Origin: Bacillus weihaiensis
GTDB lineage: Bacteria > Bacillota > Bacilli > Bacillales > Bacillaceae
DNA length: 64,000 nucleotides
Assembly (NCBI RefSeq): GCF_001889165.1
Contig: NZ_CP016020.1
Coordinates: 3,756,501-3,820,500, forward strand
Direction of reading: 5' to 3'
The translations under genes were made by a program, and so were the position numbers. The notes below the pieces were generated by a model that ran no database searches, was not told the origin of the DNA, and saw only the letters and a list, made by a program, of their open reading frames with translations. Below, one piece after another: positions 54,587 through 64,000 of this stretch; the first letter of the stretch is position 1; each line of letters begins with the position of its first letter.

Positions 54587-55783
54587 ATGAAGCTCAACAA
54601 GAATATTTGGATTTTATTAATCGGTGAATTTATAGCTGGCTTTGGATTATGGCTTGGTATCATTGGAGATCTTGAATTTATGCAGGATAAAATTCCTTCT
54701 GATTTCTTAAAATCTCTCATTTTAGTTGCCGGAATTTTTGCAGGGATACTATGCGGACCACTTGCAGGTAAGCTAACAGATCAATATTCTAAAAAAACCA
54801 TTCTCCTTTATTCGGGAGCTGCGAGACTTATTAGTGTCAGCTTTATGTTTCTTGCGATCTATACAGGCTCGGTATGGTGGATGGTCGTCTTTCTTATCTC
54901 GATTAATATGACGGCTGCCTTTTATTTCCCAGCACTACAAGCAGCCATTCCTCTCGTTGTAGATAAAAAAGACCTATTACAGCTGAACGGATTACATACA
55001 AATATATCGACGCTTTCTCGTATACTTGGTACCGCTGCAGCAGGCTTTTTTTTAACAATCATGTCACTAACAACCCTTTATGTGTTAGCCTTTAGTGCCT
55101 ATTTCATCCTATTTGTACTCACATGGTTCTTACAAATGGATGAATCAAAGGCTCTAACAGAATGTCTGGATGAAGGGGCACCTTCTAAGCAAAGCTTTTA
55201 CGAAGTCTTTCCAGTTATTAAACAGCAGCCACTTGTTCTTATGACACTTGTCTTATCACTTGTGCCCATTTTATTTATTGGCGGATTTAATCTCGTTATC
55301 ATTGCATTAAGTGAAATTCAACAAAATCCTTCTTTAAAAGGTTGGCTATATGTAGCTGAAGGGATTTCCTTTATGCTAGGTGCATATTTTGTTAAGAAAC
55401 TTCCAACGAAGTCACCTTATACAGTTTTACTAGCATTCTCATTATTAATTGGGCTCTCTCAGCTCATTCTTTATTTTACTACTATCCCGTTCATTTCCAT
55501 TGTGGCCTTTATTGTATTTGGTTTCTCTGTCGGAAGCTTTTTCCCTACAGCAGCAACAATTTTTCAGACACAGGTTCCTAGTGAGTACCATGGTCGATTT
55601 TTCTCCTTTAGAGGGATGTTTGATGATTTCATCTATCAACTCATTTTATTAGCTACCGGCTTTTTATTAGATACAGTTGGTTTTCATCACATGACGGTTC
55701 TCTTTGGAGCCTTGTCACTTCTCACAACATTTAGTTTATTAATGACGTTTAGGAGAACAGGAAAAGAATCCGTGTCGGCTTAA
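54587..55783 (+). CDS. MFS transporter, candidate petrobactin exporter
   Basis: A 398-residue permease with 12 helices, of the MFS_3/EntS-like set (GIIGDLEFMQDKIPSDF, GPLAGKLTDQYSKKTILLYSGAARL, FVVFG-type VFGFSVGSFFPTAATI). It is divergent from asbA and has its own Fur box, so it is probably the export pump for the siderophore, comparable in role to ApeX of B. anthracis, though identity to it cannot be judged here. No ferric-petrobactin uptake genes lie in the window. Confidence 0.88.
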   Translation: MKLNKNIWILLIGEFIAGFGLWLGIIGDLEFMQDKIPSDFLKSLILVAGIFAGILCGPLAGKLTDQYSKKTILLYSGAARLISVSFMFLAIYTGSVWWMVVFLISINMTAAFYFPALQAAIPLVVDKKDLLQLNGLHTNISTLSRILGTAAAGFFLTIMSLTTLYVLAFSAYFILFVLTWFLQMDESKALTECLDEGAPSKQSFYEVFPVIKQQPLVLMTLVLSLVPILFIGGFNLVIIALSEIQQNPSLKGWLYVAEGISFMLGAYFVKKLPTKSPYTVLLAFSLLIGLSQLILYFTTIPFISIVAFIVFGFSVGSFFPTAATIFQTQVPSEYHGRFFSFRGMFDDFIYQLILLATGFLLDTVGFHHMTVLFGALSLLTTFSLLMTFRRTGKESVSA

Positions 55784-55809
55784 AGAAAGAGGTTTTTTTA
55801 AATATAGAG

Positions 55810-55847
55810 GCCGATGATCTTCGTCGTAGAAGGAGACGATCATCGGC
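55810..55847. repeat. GC-rich hairpin 1 next to the right repeat array
   Basis: GCCGATGATC (55810-55819) pairs with GATCATCGGC (55838-55847), extended inside by CGTC/GACG-type pairing. It starts 27 bases after the MFS gene and may act as its terminator, but no T-tract follows. Confidence 0.7.
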
Positions 55848-55870
55848 GGGCCGGGAAGGACCACGGCCAA

Positions 55871-55903
55871 GGGCCAAAGATGGGTCGGACCCATCCTTGG
55901 CCC
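55871..55903. repeat. GC-rich hairpin 2 next to the right repeat array
   Basis: GGGCCAA-A-GATGGGTC-G-GACCCATC-C-TTGGCCC: 15 paired bases with one internal mismatch and a one-base centre. Its GC content is far above the surroundings, and it ends 10 bases before the 21-bp array. Confidence 0.8.
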
Positions 55904-55912
55904 AGGACGTGG

Positions 55913-56036
55913 AGTATTTTCGGTTTTGAGCTGTTTATTTTCGGTTTTGGCTCATTTATTTTCGCTTTTAGCCAATTTATTTTCGCTTTTCCACAATTTA
56001 TTTTCGGAAATGGAGCATTTATTCACTTTTCGACAA
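55913..56036. repeat. Right 21-bp-period T-rich repeat array
   Basis: Units start at 55913, 55934, 55955, 55976, 55997 and 56018, exactly 21 bases apart. Four begin TTTATTTTCG; the first begins AGTATTTTCG and the last is degenerate. Orientation is the same as the left array. It lies between the MFS and hsp20 genes, at the outer edge of the siderophore block. Confidence 0.88.
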
Positions 56037-56069
56037 TAAACGACTAATCCCTTCCCCTCCACACGACCT

Positions 56070-56450
56070 CTATTCTATCTCAATTCTCCGTGGCTTCTTC
56101 TTTTCCAGCTGAATTTCAAGTAAACCATGTCGGTACACTGCCTTCATATTACGCTTTACTACGTAGTCAGGGAGACTAATGGTGCGTGTTCCACTTATGT
56201 GACGAGGACTTCCCTCACGATTCTCTTTCACTTCAATTACAACAGTATCACCGCTCATTTCTACATGAATCTGCTCCTTCGCCACTCCTGGTAGCGCCGC
56301 AGTAATCGTGAAATGCTCCTTTGTTTCATTGATATCTGTTGAAAAGCTCGCATATGATTGCTTTCGAAAGGCACCATCTATTGTATCTAGCAGTGTTTTA
56401 TTCGGTCGTTTTTGGAAAAATTCATTCATTAGCTTCATAGGATCTGGCAT
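56070..56450 (-). CDS. Small heat-shock protein, Hsp20/alpha-crystallin family
   Basis: A 126-residue ATP-independent chaperone. Residues about 35-120 form the alpha-crystallin beta-sandwich (FTITAALPGVAKEQIHVEM, VVIEVKENREG, RTISLPDYVV, AVYRHGLLEIQLEK). The family's usual C-terminal IXI motif appears as IEIE. GGAGGAGGG precedes the ATG. It is the first gene outside the right repeat array on the putP side. Confidence 0.9.
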   Translation of the reverse strand: MPDPMKLMNEFFQKRPNKTLLDTIDGAFRKQSYASFSTDINETKEHFTITAALPGVAKEQIHVEMSGDTVVIEVKENREGSPRHISGTRTISLPDYVVKRNMKAVYRHGLLEIQLEKKKPRRIEIE

Positions 56451-56565
56451 TCTACACCCTCCTCCGTTCCATTCTTACGATATCTTATGATAAAAATGGG
56501 ATTTTGCCTCTAAAACAACCTTTTTTCCCCTAATAGAATGAACGCAGTCATCTTATCCAAAAAAA

Positions 56566-56592
56566 AGGTTTGGCTCCAAAGGAACCAAACCT
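56566..56592 (-). terminator. Terminator of putP
   Basis: AGGTTTGG-TCC / GGA-CCAAACCT stem with one mismatch and a 3-base loop, followed on the minus strand by TTTTTTTT, 7 bases past the stop. Confidence 0.88.
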
Positions 56593-56599
56593 CGTTACT

Positions 56600-58096
56600 T
56601 TATGCTTTAGCTTGCTCGAATTCTTCTTCGATCTCTTTTGAAGGAGCTTCTGTAACTAAGCTCACAACCATTACGGCAATCCATGCGAAGATAAATCCTG
56701 GTACGATTTCGTAAAGGCTGAACGGAATGACAGCTTCCGTAATCACCTCACCTGCCTCATTTAACTCAGGTGTTGATAATATCTTCCATATTACTACTGT
56801 AGCTGCTCCTACGATCATTCCTGCCAGAGCTCCCCAACGATTCATACGTTTCCAGAAAAGGGAGAGAATGATTACAGGACCAAATGCAGCGCCGAATCCT
56901 GCCCACGCATAACTTACTAAATCTAATACAGAGCTATCTGGATTTGAAGCTAGTAAAATCGCAATTAAGGCAATGACCGCAACAGAGATACGACCAACCC
57001 ATACTAGTTCTTTTTCAGAAGCATCTTTTCTTAAAATAGCTTTGTAGAAATCCTCTGCTACAGCACTTGAAGAAACAAGTAACTGAGAATCAATTGTACT
57101 CATAATCGCAGCTAAAATCGCAGCTAGTAGAATACCGGATACCCAAGGATCAAATAAAACCTGTGTAAAGAGAATAAATACTTGCTCACCATCACTGATT
57201 GGATTATCTGCAAAATACGCGATACCTGCAAAACCTGTGAAAATAGCACCGAATAAAGCAAATACCATCCAGATTGTACCAATCATACGAGCCTTTGGAA
57301 CATCATTCTTAGAACGAAGTGCCATAAAACGAGTTAGAATATGAGGCTGACCGAAATATCCTAATCCCCATGCTAATAGTGAAATAATCGCTAACGCGGA
57401 CATTCCTGAGAAAGCATCAAGATAAATAGGGTCAATTTGCCCAACTTGATTAACTGTTTCTCCCCAGCCACCAATTTTATTGACCGCTACGATTGGAACA
57501 ATAATAAGCGCTAAGAACATCAGAATCCCTTGAATAAAGTCAGTCCAACTAACCGCAAGGAAACCCCCAAGGAACGTATAGGAAATAATGACAATTGCAC
57601 CAATCCAAAGAGCTTGAGTGTAAGATAGTCCGAATGAAGCTTCAAATAATTTCGCTCCACCAACCATTCCTGATGACGTATAGAACGTAAAGAATAATAG
57701 AATAACTAAAGCTGAAATAACACGTAGTAGCTTAGATCCATCTTTGAATCGATTTTCAAAGAAATCTGGAATAGTAATAGAATCATTCGCTACTTCTGTA
57801 TAGCTACGTAAACGCTTCGCAACAAATTGCCAGTTTAAGTAAGCACCTACTGCCAAACCGACTGCTATCCAGATTTGGTTCATACCACCAGAGGCATATA
57901 CAGCACCCGGCAAACCTAATAATAGCCAACTACTCATATCCGATGCACCGGCACTAAGTGCGGCAACACCAGGACCTAACCTTCTTCCACCTAGAACATA
58001 GTCTGAAAGATTACTAGTCATACGGTATGCAGCAATTCCGATCCCCAACATACCTATTAAATAAATAATAAATGTTACTAAAACACCTGTTTCCAC
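56600..58096 (-). CDS. putP: Sodium/proline symporter (PutP/OpuE type)
   Basis: A 498-residue solute:sodium symporter with about 13 helices and the family segments SDYVLGGRRLGPGVAALSAGASDMSSWLLLGLPGA, YTSSGMVGGAKLFE and FGQPHILTRFMALRS (quoted in part). It imports proline with sodium, for nutrition or osmoprotection. It begins with GTG; its GAGGAG site lies in the 3' end of a 36-codon gene just upstream, so translation of the two is coupled. A P5C dehydrogenase gene nearby supports a proline role. Confidence 0.94.
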   Translation of the reverse strand: METGVLVTFIIYLIGMLGIGIAAYRMTSNLSDYVLGGRRLGPGVAALSAGASDMSSWLLLGLPGAVYASGGMNQIWIAVGLAVGAYLNWQFVAKRLRSYTEVANDSITIPDFFENRFKDGSKLLRVISALVILLFFTFYTSSGMVGGAKLFEASFGLSYTQALWIGAIVIISYTFLGGFLAVSWTDFIQGILMFLALIIVPIVAVNKIGGWGETVNQVGQIDPIYLDAFSGMSALAIISLLAWGLGYFGQPHILTRFMALRSKNDVPKARMIGTIWMVFALFGAIFTGFAGIAYFADNPISDGEQVFILFTQVLFDPWVSGILLAAILAAIMSTIDSQLLVSSSAVAEDFYKAILRKDASEKELVWVGRISVAVIALIAILLASNPDSSVLDLVSYAWAGFGAAFGPVIILSLFWKRMNRWGALAGMIVGAATVVIWKILSTPELNEAGEVITEAVIPFSLYEIVPGFIFAWIAVMVVSLVTEAPSKEIEEEFEQAKA

Positions 58097-58099
58097 TAA

Positions 58100-58210
58100 T
58101 TAGTCACTCCTCTCGGTAAAATTTGTTATGATTGAGATTACTACTAATGCTAACATTGGGACAAATAACCAAAACCAAGTTGCACCTGTTAAAGCGTAAT
58201 CCATTGACAT
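58100..58210 (-). CDS. 36-residue symporter-associated membrane peptide
   Basis: ATG at 58210, preceded by GGAGG, encodes MSMDYALTGATWFWLFVPML followed by a hydrophobic helix and a short charged tail (TNFTERSD), stop at 58100. One membrane segment. Its stop is 3 bases before the putP GTG, and its last codons supply the putP ribosome site. Small accessory proteins of this kind are known upstream of sodium:solute symporters in Bacillus. An alternative start is the ATG at 58204. Confidence 0.75.
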   Translation of the reverse strand: MSMDYALTGATWFWLFVPMLALVVISIITNFTERSD

Positions 58211-58771
58211 GTCACCTCCTAAAATAGCTATCAACAAATCCTTATGCAAGCTTATGCAAATTCATGATGATTGATATGAAATAGATTAATAGGTCACAAC
58301 GGCATAGGACGTTAATAATCGTAACACAATATGACAAAACGAACAAATAACCTCATTCACAATTTCTCCACAAATGAATAAATATACAGTAAAACGAATT
58401 ATTTAGGCATTATATCCTATAATTGGTTATATCTATTCATAAAAATTAATAAAATTAACTTCCTATTTTTCGTCGATTTATGTATTTTTTGTGTTGACTA
58501 CGACTATTTTCCCCTTTAAAATAATATCCTGTTTTTCTTAAGCTTAATCTTTTTTTCGTCTAAATTGTTGCTTTTGAATGTTACATGTACAACTATGTTT
58601 TTTTGAACAGATCGAGTACCTCTTTTTTTGATTTCTATCAGTAATAAAAACTCTCCTATAGGCACGCCAACTTCCTCTCACACTCACGCTATCTATCGTT
58701 CCATTTATAGAAAAAAATGTCTATTTATGATAAAATTCAAAGAAATATGGTTTTTGTCAGGAGAGAGTAAC
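58211..58771. other. AT-rich divergent intergenic region
   Basis: 561 bases between the putP operon and the plus-strand membrane protein gene. It contains a tandem CTTATGCAAG / CTTATGCAAA direct repeat (58241-58260), 10 bases apart, about 30 bases upstream of the small peptide gene. The remainder is AT-rich with no supported gene. The open frame of the next gene reaches 58628, but without a ribosome site. Confidence 0.5.
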
Positions 58772-59200
58772 GTGAAAAAATTTCTATTTATCTTGGGTGG
58801 TTTATTTATCCTACTTGGTACAGGTGGCTTAATCAATTTTATTTCGATGACACTTAAAGCCATTCAAGAAGAGCAAGAAATGTATGGTGGCTCGGTTTAT
58901 TTTATGGTCATCCAATCGGTGGGTACAGCTAGTCCTTATCTCCTCCTTTTAATTGGCGGTGGCATTATCATTTCCATTGCGGCGTTTTTAACGGAATACA
59001 AAAAAAGAAGTGACCTTACCTCCAAGCTGATTGATGTGTTGGCTCAGCAGCAAATTCAATCCCATCAAGTGAACTCTCGTAATGAATCAGCTATTTCGAA
59101 AGAACCTACGATAAATTCGCCTACAGATGAATTCAGTGAATATGAAGATTTCCCTCAATCTGAGAAAAACACGGAAGAACGCATCTATTGGAAGGGCTAA
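58772..59200 (+). CDS. Two-helix membrane protein of unknown function
   Basis: A 142-residue protein from the GTG at 58772, which has AGGAGAG upstream. Two hydrophobic segments (FLFILGGLFILLGTGGLI; PYLLLLIGGGIIISIAAFL) are followed by a polar, Ser/Glu/Gln-rich cytoplasmic tail. No family recognised. It lies between divergent putP and convergent P5C dehydrogenase genes. Confidence 0.65.
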   Translation: MKKFLFILGGLFILLGTGGLINFISMTLKAIQEEQEMYGGSVYFMVIQSVGTASPYLLLLIGGGIIISIAAFLTEYKKRSDLTSKLIDVLAQQQIQSHQVNSRNESAISKEPTINSPTDEFSEYEDFPQSEKNTEERIYWKG

Positions 59201-59306
59201 TGTTCTTATTAAGCAAAGTGTGAACTCCTTACTTATCAAAAATCGGTAATCAGGATTCTTTAAAAAGGAAAGGGACACATTTAGTTGATTTTAAATGCCT
59301 TACAAA

Positions 59307-59347
59307 AAGAAGCTTAGGCACTCACGTTGCTCTAAGCTTCTTCCTTT
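59307..59347. terminator. Bidirectional terminator
   Basis: AAGAAGCTTAG / CTAAGCTTCTT perfect 11-bp stem, 14-base loop, with A-run left and CCTTTTTC right, between the membrane protein and P5C dehydrogenase genes. Confidence 0.85.
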
Positions 59348-59357
59348 TTCATATTTT

Positions 59358-60905
59358 TCATAGCATCTCAGATGTCGTTTTTGCTTGCATGTGAAGCAAC
59401 AAGTAGTCAGGTCCACCTGCCTTGGAATCTGTTCCTGACATATTAAATCCGCCAAACGGCTGATAGCCTACAATAGCTCCTGTACAGCCTCTGTTAAAAT
59501 AAAGATTTCCAACATGAAAATCCTCGCGCGCTTTTTCAATATGATCTCGATTATTAGTTATAACCGCTCCCGTTAGACCGTAATCTGTGTGATTTGCAAT
59601 CTCTAATGCATGATCAAAATCCTTCGCTTTGCAAAAAGCCACCACAGGACCAAAGATCTCTTCCTTCATTAATCTTGCCTCTTCATCTACATCGGCAAAT
59701 ATGGTTGGTGAAATAAAAAAGCCCTTTGTATCATTTCCTATTCCTCCAGCAACTAGCTTTCCTTCTGAGCTACCAATTTCGATATAACTCATGATTTTGT
59801 CATAGGCAGCTTGATCAATGACAGGCCCCATATATACCGAAGGACTTAAGGTTTCCCCAACAGATAGATTATTCGTGAGCTCAATCGCTCTTTCTAGTAC
59901 TTGATCGTACACATCCTCTACTATAACCGCTCGTGAGCAGGCTGAACATTTTTGTCCTGAAAAGCCAAATGCTGATGCGACAATAGATTGAGCCGCCAAT
60001 TCTACATCAGCTGAAGAATCCACGACAATGGTATCTTTTCCTCCCATTTCGGCAATCACACGCTTAAGCCAAATTTGCCCTTCCTGTACCTTAGCAGCAC
60101 GCTCATAAATCCGAACGCCTACATCCCTTGAGCCCGTGAAGCTAACAAATCGTGTCCGAGGATGATCGACGAGATAATCGCCAACCTCCGCTCCACTTCC
60201 AGGTACATAATTTACTACTCCCTTTGGTAAACCAGCTTCCTCTAATACTTCTATAAACTTTGCTGCTACGACAGGTGTTGTGCTTGCGGGTTTTAATAGA
60301 ACCGTATTACCCGATACAACTGCTGCCGATGTCATGCCAGCCATAATTGCAAAGGCAAAATTCCATGGTGAAATAATAATCCCAATTCCTAGTGGTATGT
60401 AGGTGAACCGATTATATTCAATCGGACGACTTTCCACCTTAAAACCATCCTTTATTGAAAGCATTTGTCGCCCATAGTACTCCATGAAATCAATCGCTTC
60501 CGCTGTATCTGCATCCGCTTCATTCCATGGTTTTCCTGCTTCCTTTACAAGTAACGCAGAAAATTCATGCTTTCTTCGGCGAACAATGGCCGCCGCTCGG
60601 AATAAGATGTCTGCCCTCATTTCCGGCTTAGATTTCCTCCATGTCTTAAACGTCTCATCGGCCACTTGCATAGCCTTTTCTGCATGCTCTTTCGTTGCTT
60701 TTGATACTGTTCCAATGATCTCTGCTTTATTAGCAGGATTTACAGAAACAAGTTGATCCTCCGTTTTTATCCGTTCCCCGTTAATCACGAGATCATAATG
60801 CTCGCCTAAATAAGTCCCAACCTCAAGTAGACCTTTTTCAAATGCCAACCTATTCTCTTCTACAGTAAAATCGGTAAAGGGTTCATGTTTGTAAGGTACG
60901 ACCAT
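59358..60905 (-). CDS. rocA: L-glutamate gamma-semialdehyde (P5C) dehydrogenase
   Basis: A 515-residue NAD-dependent aldehyde dehydrogenase that oxidises the proline/arginine breakdown product glutamate semialdehyde to glutamate. The catalytic cysteine is in [14 protein letters not shown], the general-base Glu in [12 protein letters not shown], and the N-terminus [19 protein letters not shown] is typical of RocA/PutC. The start at 60905 is preferred (GGAGGCGAG upstream) over the frame opening at 61001. No proline dehydrogenase gene is in the window. It could equally be called putC/ycgN. Confidence 0.94.
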   Translation of the reverse strand: MVVPYKHEPFTDFTVEENRLAFEKGLLEVGTYLGEHYDLVINGERIKTEDQLVSVNPANKAEIIGTVSKATKEHAEKAMQVADETFKTWRKSKPEMRADILFRAAAIVRRRKHEFSALLVKEAGKPWNEADADTAEAIDFMEYYGRQMLSIKDGFKVESRPIEYNRFTYIPLGIGIIISPWNFAFAIMAGMTSAAVVSGNTVLLKPASTTPVVAAKFIEVLEEAGLPKGVVNYVPGSGAEVGDYLVDHPRTRFVSFTGSRDVGVRIYERAAKVQEGQIWLKRVIAEMGGKDTIVVDSSADVELAAQSIVASAFGFSGQKCSACSRAVIVEDVYDQVLERAIELTNNLSVGETLSPSVYMGPVIDQAAYDKIMSYIEIGSSEGKLVAGGIGNDTKGFFISPTIFADVDEEARLMKEEIFGPVVAFCKAKDFDHALEIANHTDYGLTGAVITNNRDHIEKAREDFHVGNLYFNRGCTGAIVGYQPFGGFNMSGTDSKAGGPDYLLLHMQAKTTSEML

Positions 60906-61163
60906 TTCACTCGCCTCCATCAAAGTAATAAAAACATTAGACACAGTGCTTCTGGCGTATACAGTAGTATGAAGGATAGTTCTTAAAATGGAATAAAGCA
61001 CTTACAAGGGGTTACGTCTTAGAGTGACTCTGTTAACTACCTCTTTTCACCTCAAAATGAACAAAAAAGAACGATTCGCGTATAAATAAATCGTTCTTGC
61101 TTCATTCGTATGCATAGCTTTCGAAAGAAATGATGAAAGTTCGAGAAATACAAGCTAGAAAGG

Positions 61164-61197
61164 AAAATAGCGCCCTCATCGGAAGGCGCTATTTTTG
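61164..61197 (-). terminator. Terminator of the ligA-camS unit
   Basis: AAAATAGCGCC / GGCGCTATTTT perfect 11-bp stem, 10-base loop, with T-rich arms on both strands, 6 bases past the camS stop. Confidence 0.88.
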
Positions 61198-61202
61198 AAC
61201 CG

Positions 61203-62396
61203 TTACTTGTATATATGGACAGTTGGCTCCTCTTGGTCTGACTCTTTAAGAATGAGGGCTTCTTGACCTGTTGTTGACATAATATTCACTTCGAGTGAGA
61301 TATAATCTGGGAAATAATCCATAACCTTCCCGGTCACAAATTGAGTAAAACCAACAACCTCTGCCTTTCCATAAAATTGCATAGGGATTTCAATATCTAA
61401 ATAGCTCATTTCACCATTACGATAAAAGGCTTTTCCAATTACACCTGTGTAATTAGGGAAAAACTCTTCAATATCGTCCTTGAAACGACTAAACATTTGC
61501 GCATCATCACGATGCGCACTAGTTGCATCTGCAGAAGGGAAGAAATAATACTTTTCATCTATTTCTGTCCATTTCCCAACTTCTCTACTTCCTTCTTTTA
61601 CGACTGTTTTTGCCACAAAGCTTCCTGGCACAATGGATTTACTCTCTTCTTGCTCATAAATACCAATCACAATCGGAACATCCTCTAAGCCTTGAATACT
61701 TCTTGCTCTGTTAACAACTTCTTGTGCTATTTCTTTTCCTTTTGCCAATAACTCGTCACGATCAATTTTGTATTCACGGGCATAGCCATTCTCTTGCTTG
61801 TAATAGTGAACAGAATTCATTGCTAATCCAAGAACAATACCGCCTAATTCACCTGTATCCTCTTTTTGAATCAGGTAATTATGCTCAAGCATATGAGCAA
61901 GGTAGATTGGGTTTTCTTCGTTAATCTCCTCAAGTCCCGCTTCCTCTGTTGGCTCTGGTAACGCAGGATTCAATCCTAGCTCGACATATTCCTTCTTTTC
62001 TTTTTTGGCTTTTTCTTTTGCCGCCTCAAGATCTTTACCCGTTAGCTTTCTGCTTAACCAGCTTTTAATGACATCACTTTTAATATACTGACCTTCTTGG
62101 TAAAGGTATTTATCCGTTGAAAACGTATCTTGAGCAAGCCTCATTAAGCCTGTTTCAAATTCATCAATATCAAGTCTTGTGTTTAACTGCTTCGTCACTA
62201 ACCCTCTTGCTTCCCCTGGTTGAAATGGTAGAATCATCTTATAGTACGAATCTGAGATATTGTACTTTGGGATAATCGCCTTTTCTGTCGTGTCATCCTC
62301 TGTTTCCTTTACGATTTCTTCCTGCTCTCCGAAATTAGGTGCACATGCTGTTAGAAGTAGAAAGCTCGCTAGCACCAGATAATATATTTTTCTCAA
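61203..62396 (-). CDS. camS: CamS-family sex-pheromone precursor lipoprotein
   Basis: A 397-residue lipoprotein (lipobox LLTAC, Cys18) of the CamS family, whose signal peptide yields a pheromone peptide in some enterococci and staphylococci; in Bacillus the role is unknown (YerH). Family parts seen: YYKMILPFQPGEARGLV, AHMLEHNYL, VIGIYEQEE, and GVIGKAFYRNGEMSYLDIEIP, given in part. It lies 14 bases downstream of ligA and shares its transcript, as in B. subtilis. Confidence 0.92.
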   Translation of the reverse strand: MRKIYYLVLASFLLLTACAPNFGEQEEIVKETEDDTTEKAIIPKYNISDSYYKMILPFQPGEARGLVTKQLNTRLDIDEFETGLMRLAQDTFSTDKYLYQEGQYIKSDVIKSWLSRKLTGKDLEAAKEKAKKEKKEYVELGLNPALPEPTEEAGLEEINEENPIYLAHMLEHNYLIQKEDTGELGGIVLGLAMNSVHYYKQENGYAREYKIDRDELLAKGKEIAQEVVNRARSIQGLEDVPIVIGIYEQEESKSIVPGSFVAKTVVKEGSREVGKWTEIDEKYYFFPSADATSAHRDDAQMFSRFKDDIEEFFPNYTGVIGKAFYRNGEMSYLDIEIPMQFYGKAEVVGFTQFVTGKVMDYFPDYISLEVNIMSTTGQEALILKESDQEEPTVHIYK

Positions 62397-62410
62397 GTGA
62401 TTTCACACCT

Positions 62411-64000
<1,590 letters not shown>

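Noticed and set aside
55814-56047. 77-codon plus-strand protein with FIFxF repeats
   Set aside because: The repeating peptide is the translation of the 21-bp array, with no ribosome site and an upstream part made of the two hairpins.

Overview
The window looks like chromosome of a low-GC, spore-former-type Firmicute (Bacillaceae, Bacillus/Alkalihalobacillus-like). The grounds are strong AGGAGG ribosome sites, frequent TTG/GTG starts, and a core gene order known from Bacillus: ligA - camS - (P5C dehydrogenase) - putP/opuE-type symporter - gatC - gatA - gatB - dgkB - rlmD, read on the minus strand from about 64 kb back to 37 kb. No rRNA, tRNA, CRISPR array or complete insertion sequence was seen.

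Layout. 0-10 kb: a secreted PHB-depolymerase-type esterase; a tryptophan-to-anthranilate operon (kynU-kynB-kynA plus an NSS-family transporter) with a divergent TetR regulator; an ECF sigma/anti-sigma pair with a recognisable self-type promoter; and a membrane-anchored alpha/beta hydrolase. 10-23 kb: a helix-turn-helix protein, a chemoreceptor, an MHYT-GGDEF-EAL c-di-GMP protein, then a catabolic cluster (DUF3100 membrane pair, TRAP transporter, M20 carbamoyl-amino-acid-type hydrolase, GAF/PucR-like regulator) whose TRAP binding protein is frameshifted. 23-37 kb: an AT-rich accessory stretch of small secreted, lipoprotein and membrane proteins. Many are broken: a DUF3139 gene, a trypsin-like protease that lost its catalytic serine segment, a GNAT fragment and several frameshifted small ORFs. 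They are mixed with intact genes for an iron alcohol dehydrogenase, methionine gamma-lyase, DinB, Ogt, ASCH, a glycolipid-binding-domain protein and a SdpI-family protein.

37-64 kb: the conserved backbone, with two insertions. One, between dgkB and gatB, carries an AAA ATPase, a stand-alone tyrosine recombinase, a K+/H+-type antiporter and a small membrane protein. The other, between gatC and putP, is a complete petrobactin siderophore operon (asbABCDEF) with a divergent MFS exporter candidate and Fur-box-like palindromes between them. This siderophore block is bracketed on both sides by arrays of a 21-bp-period T-rich repeat (about 47.26-47.38 kb and 55.91-56.04 kb). The outer edge of the right array also carries two long GC-rich hairpins. 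This is the most unusual structure in the window.

Other points of note: a 36-residue membrane peptide gene is translationally coupled to putP; palindromes of the GGTGCC-N-GGCACC type recur between genes and in one case form the 3' end of a coding sequence; and several starts were moved to positions with a good ribosome site.
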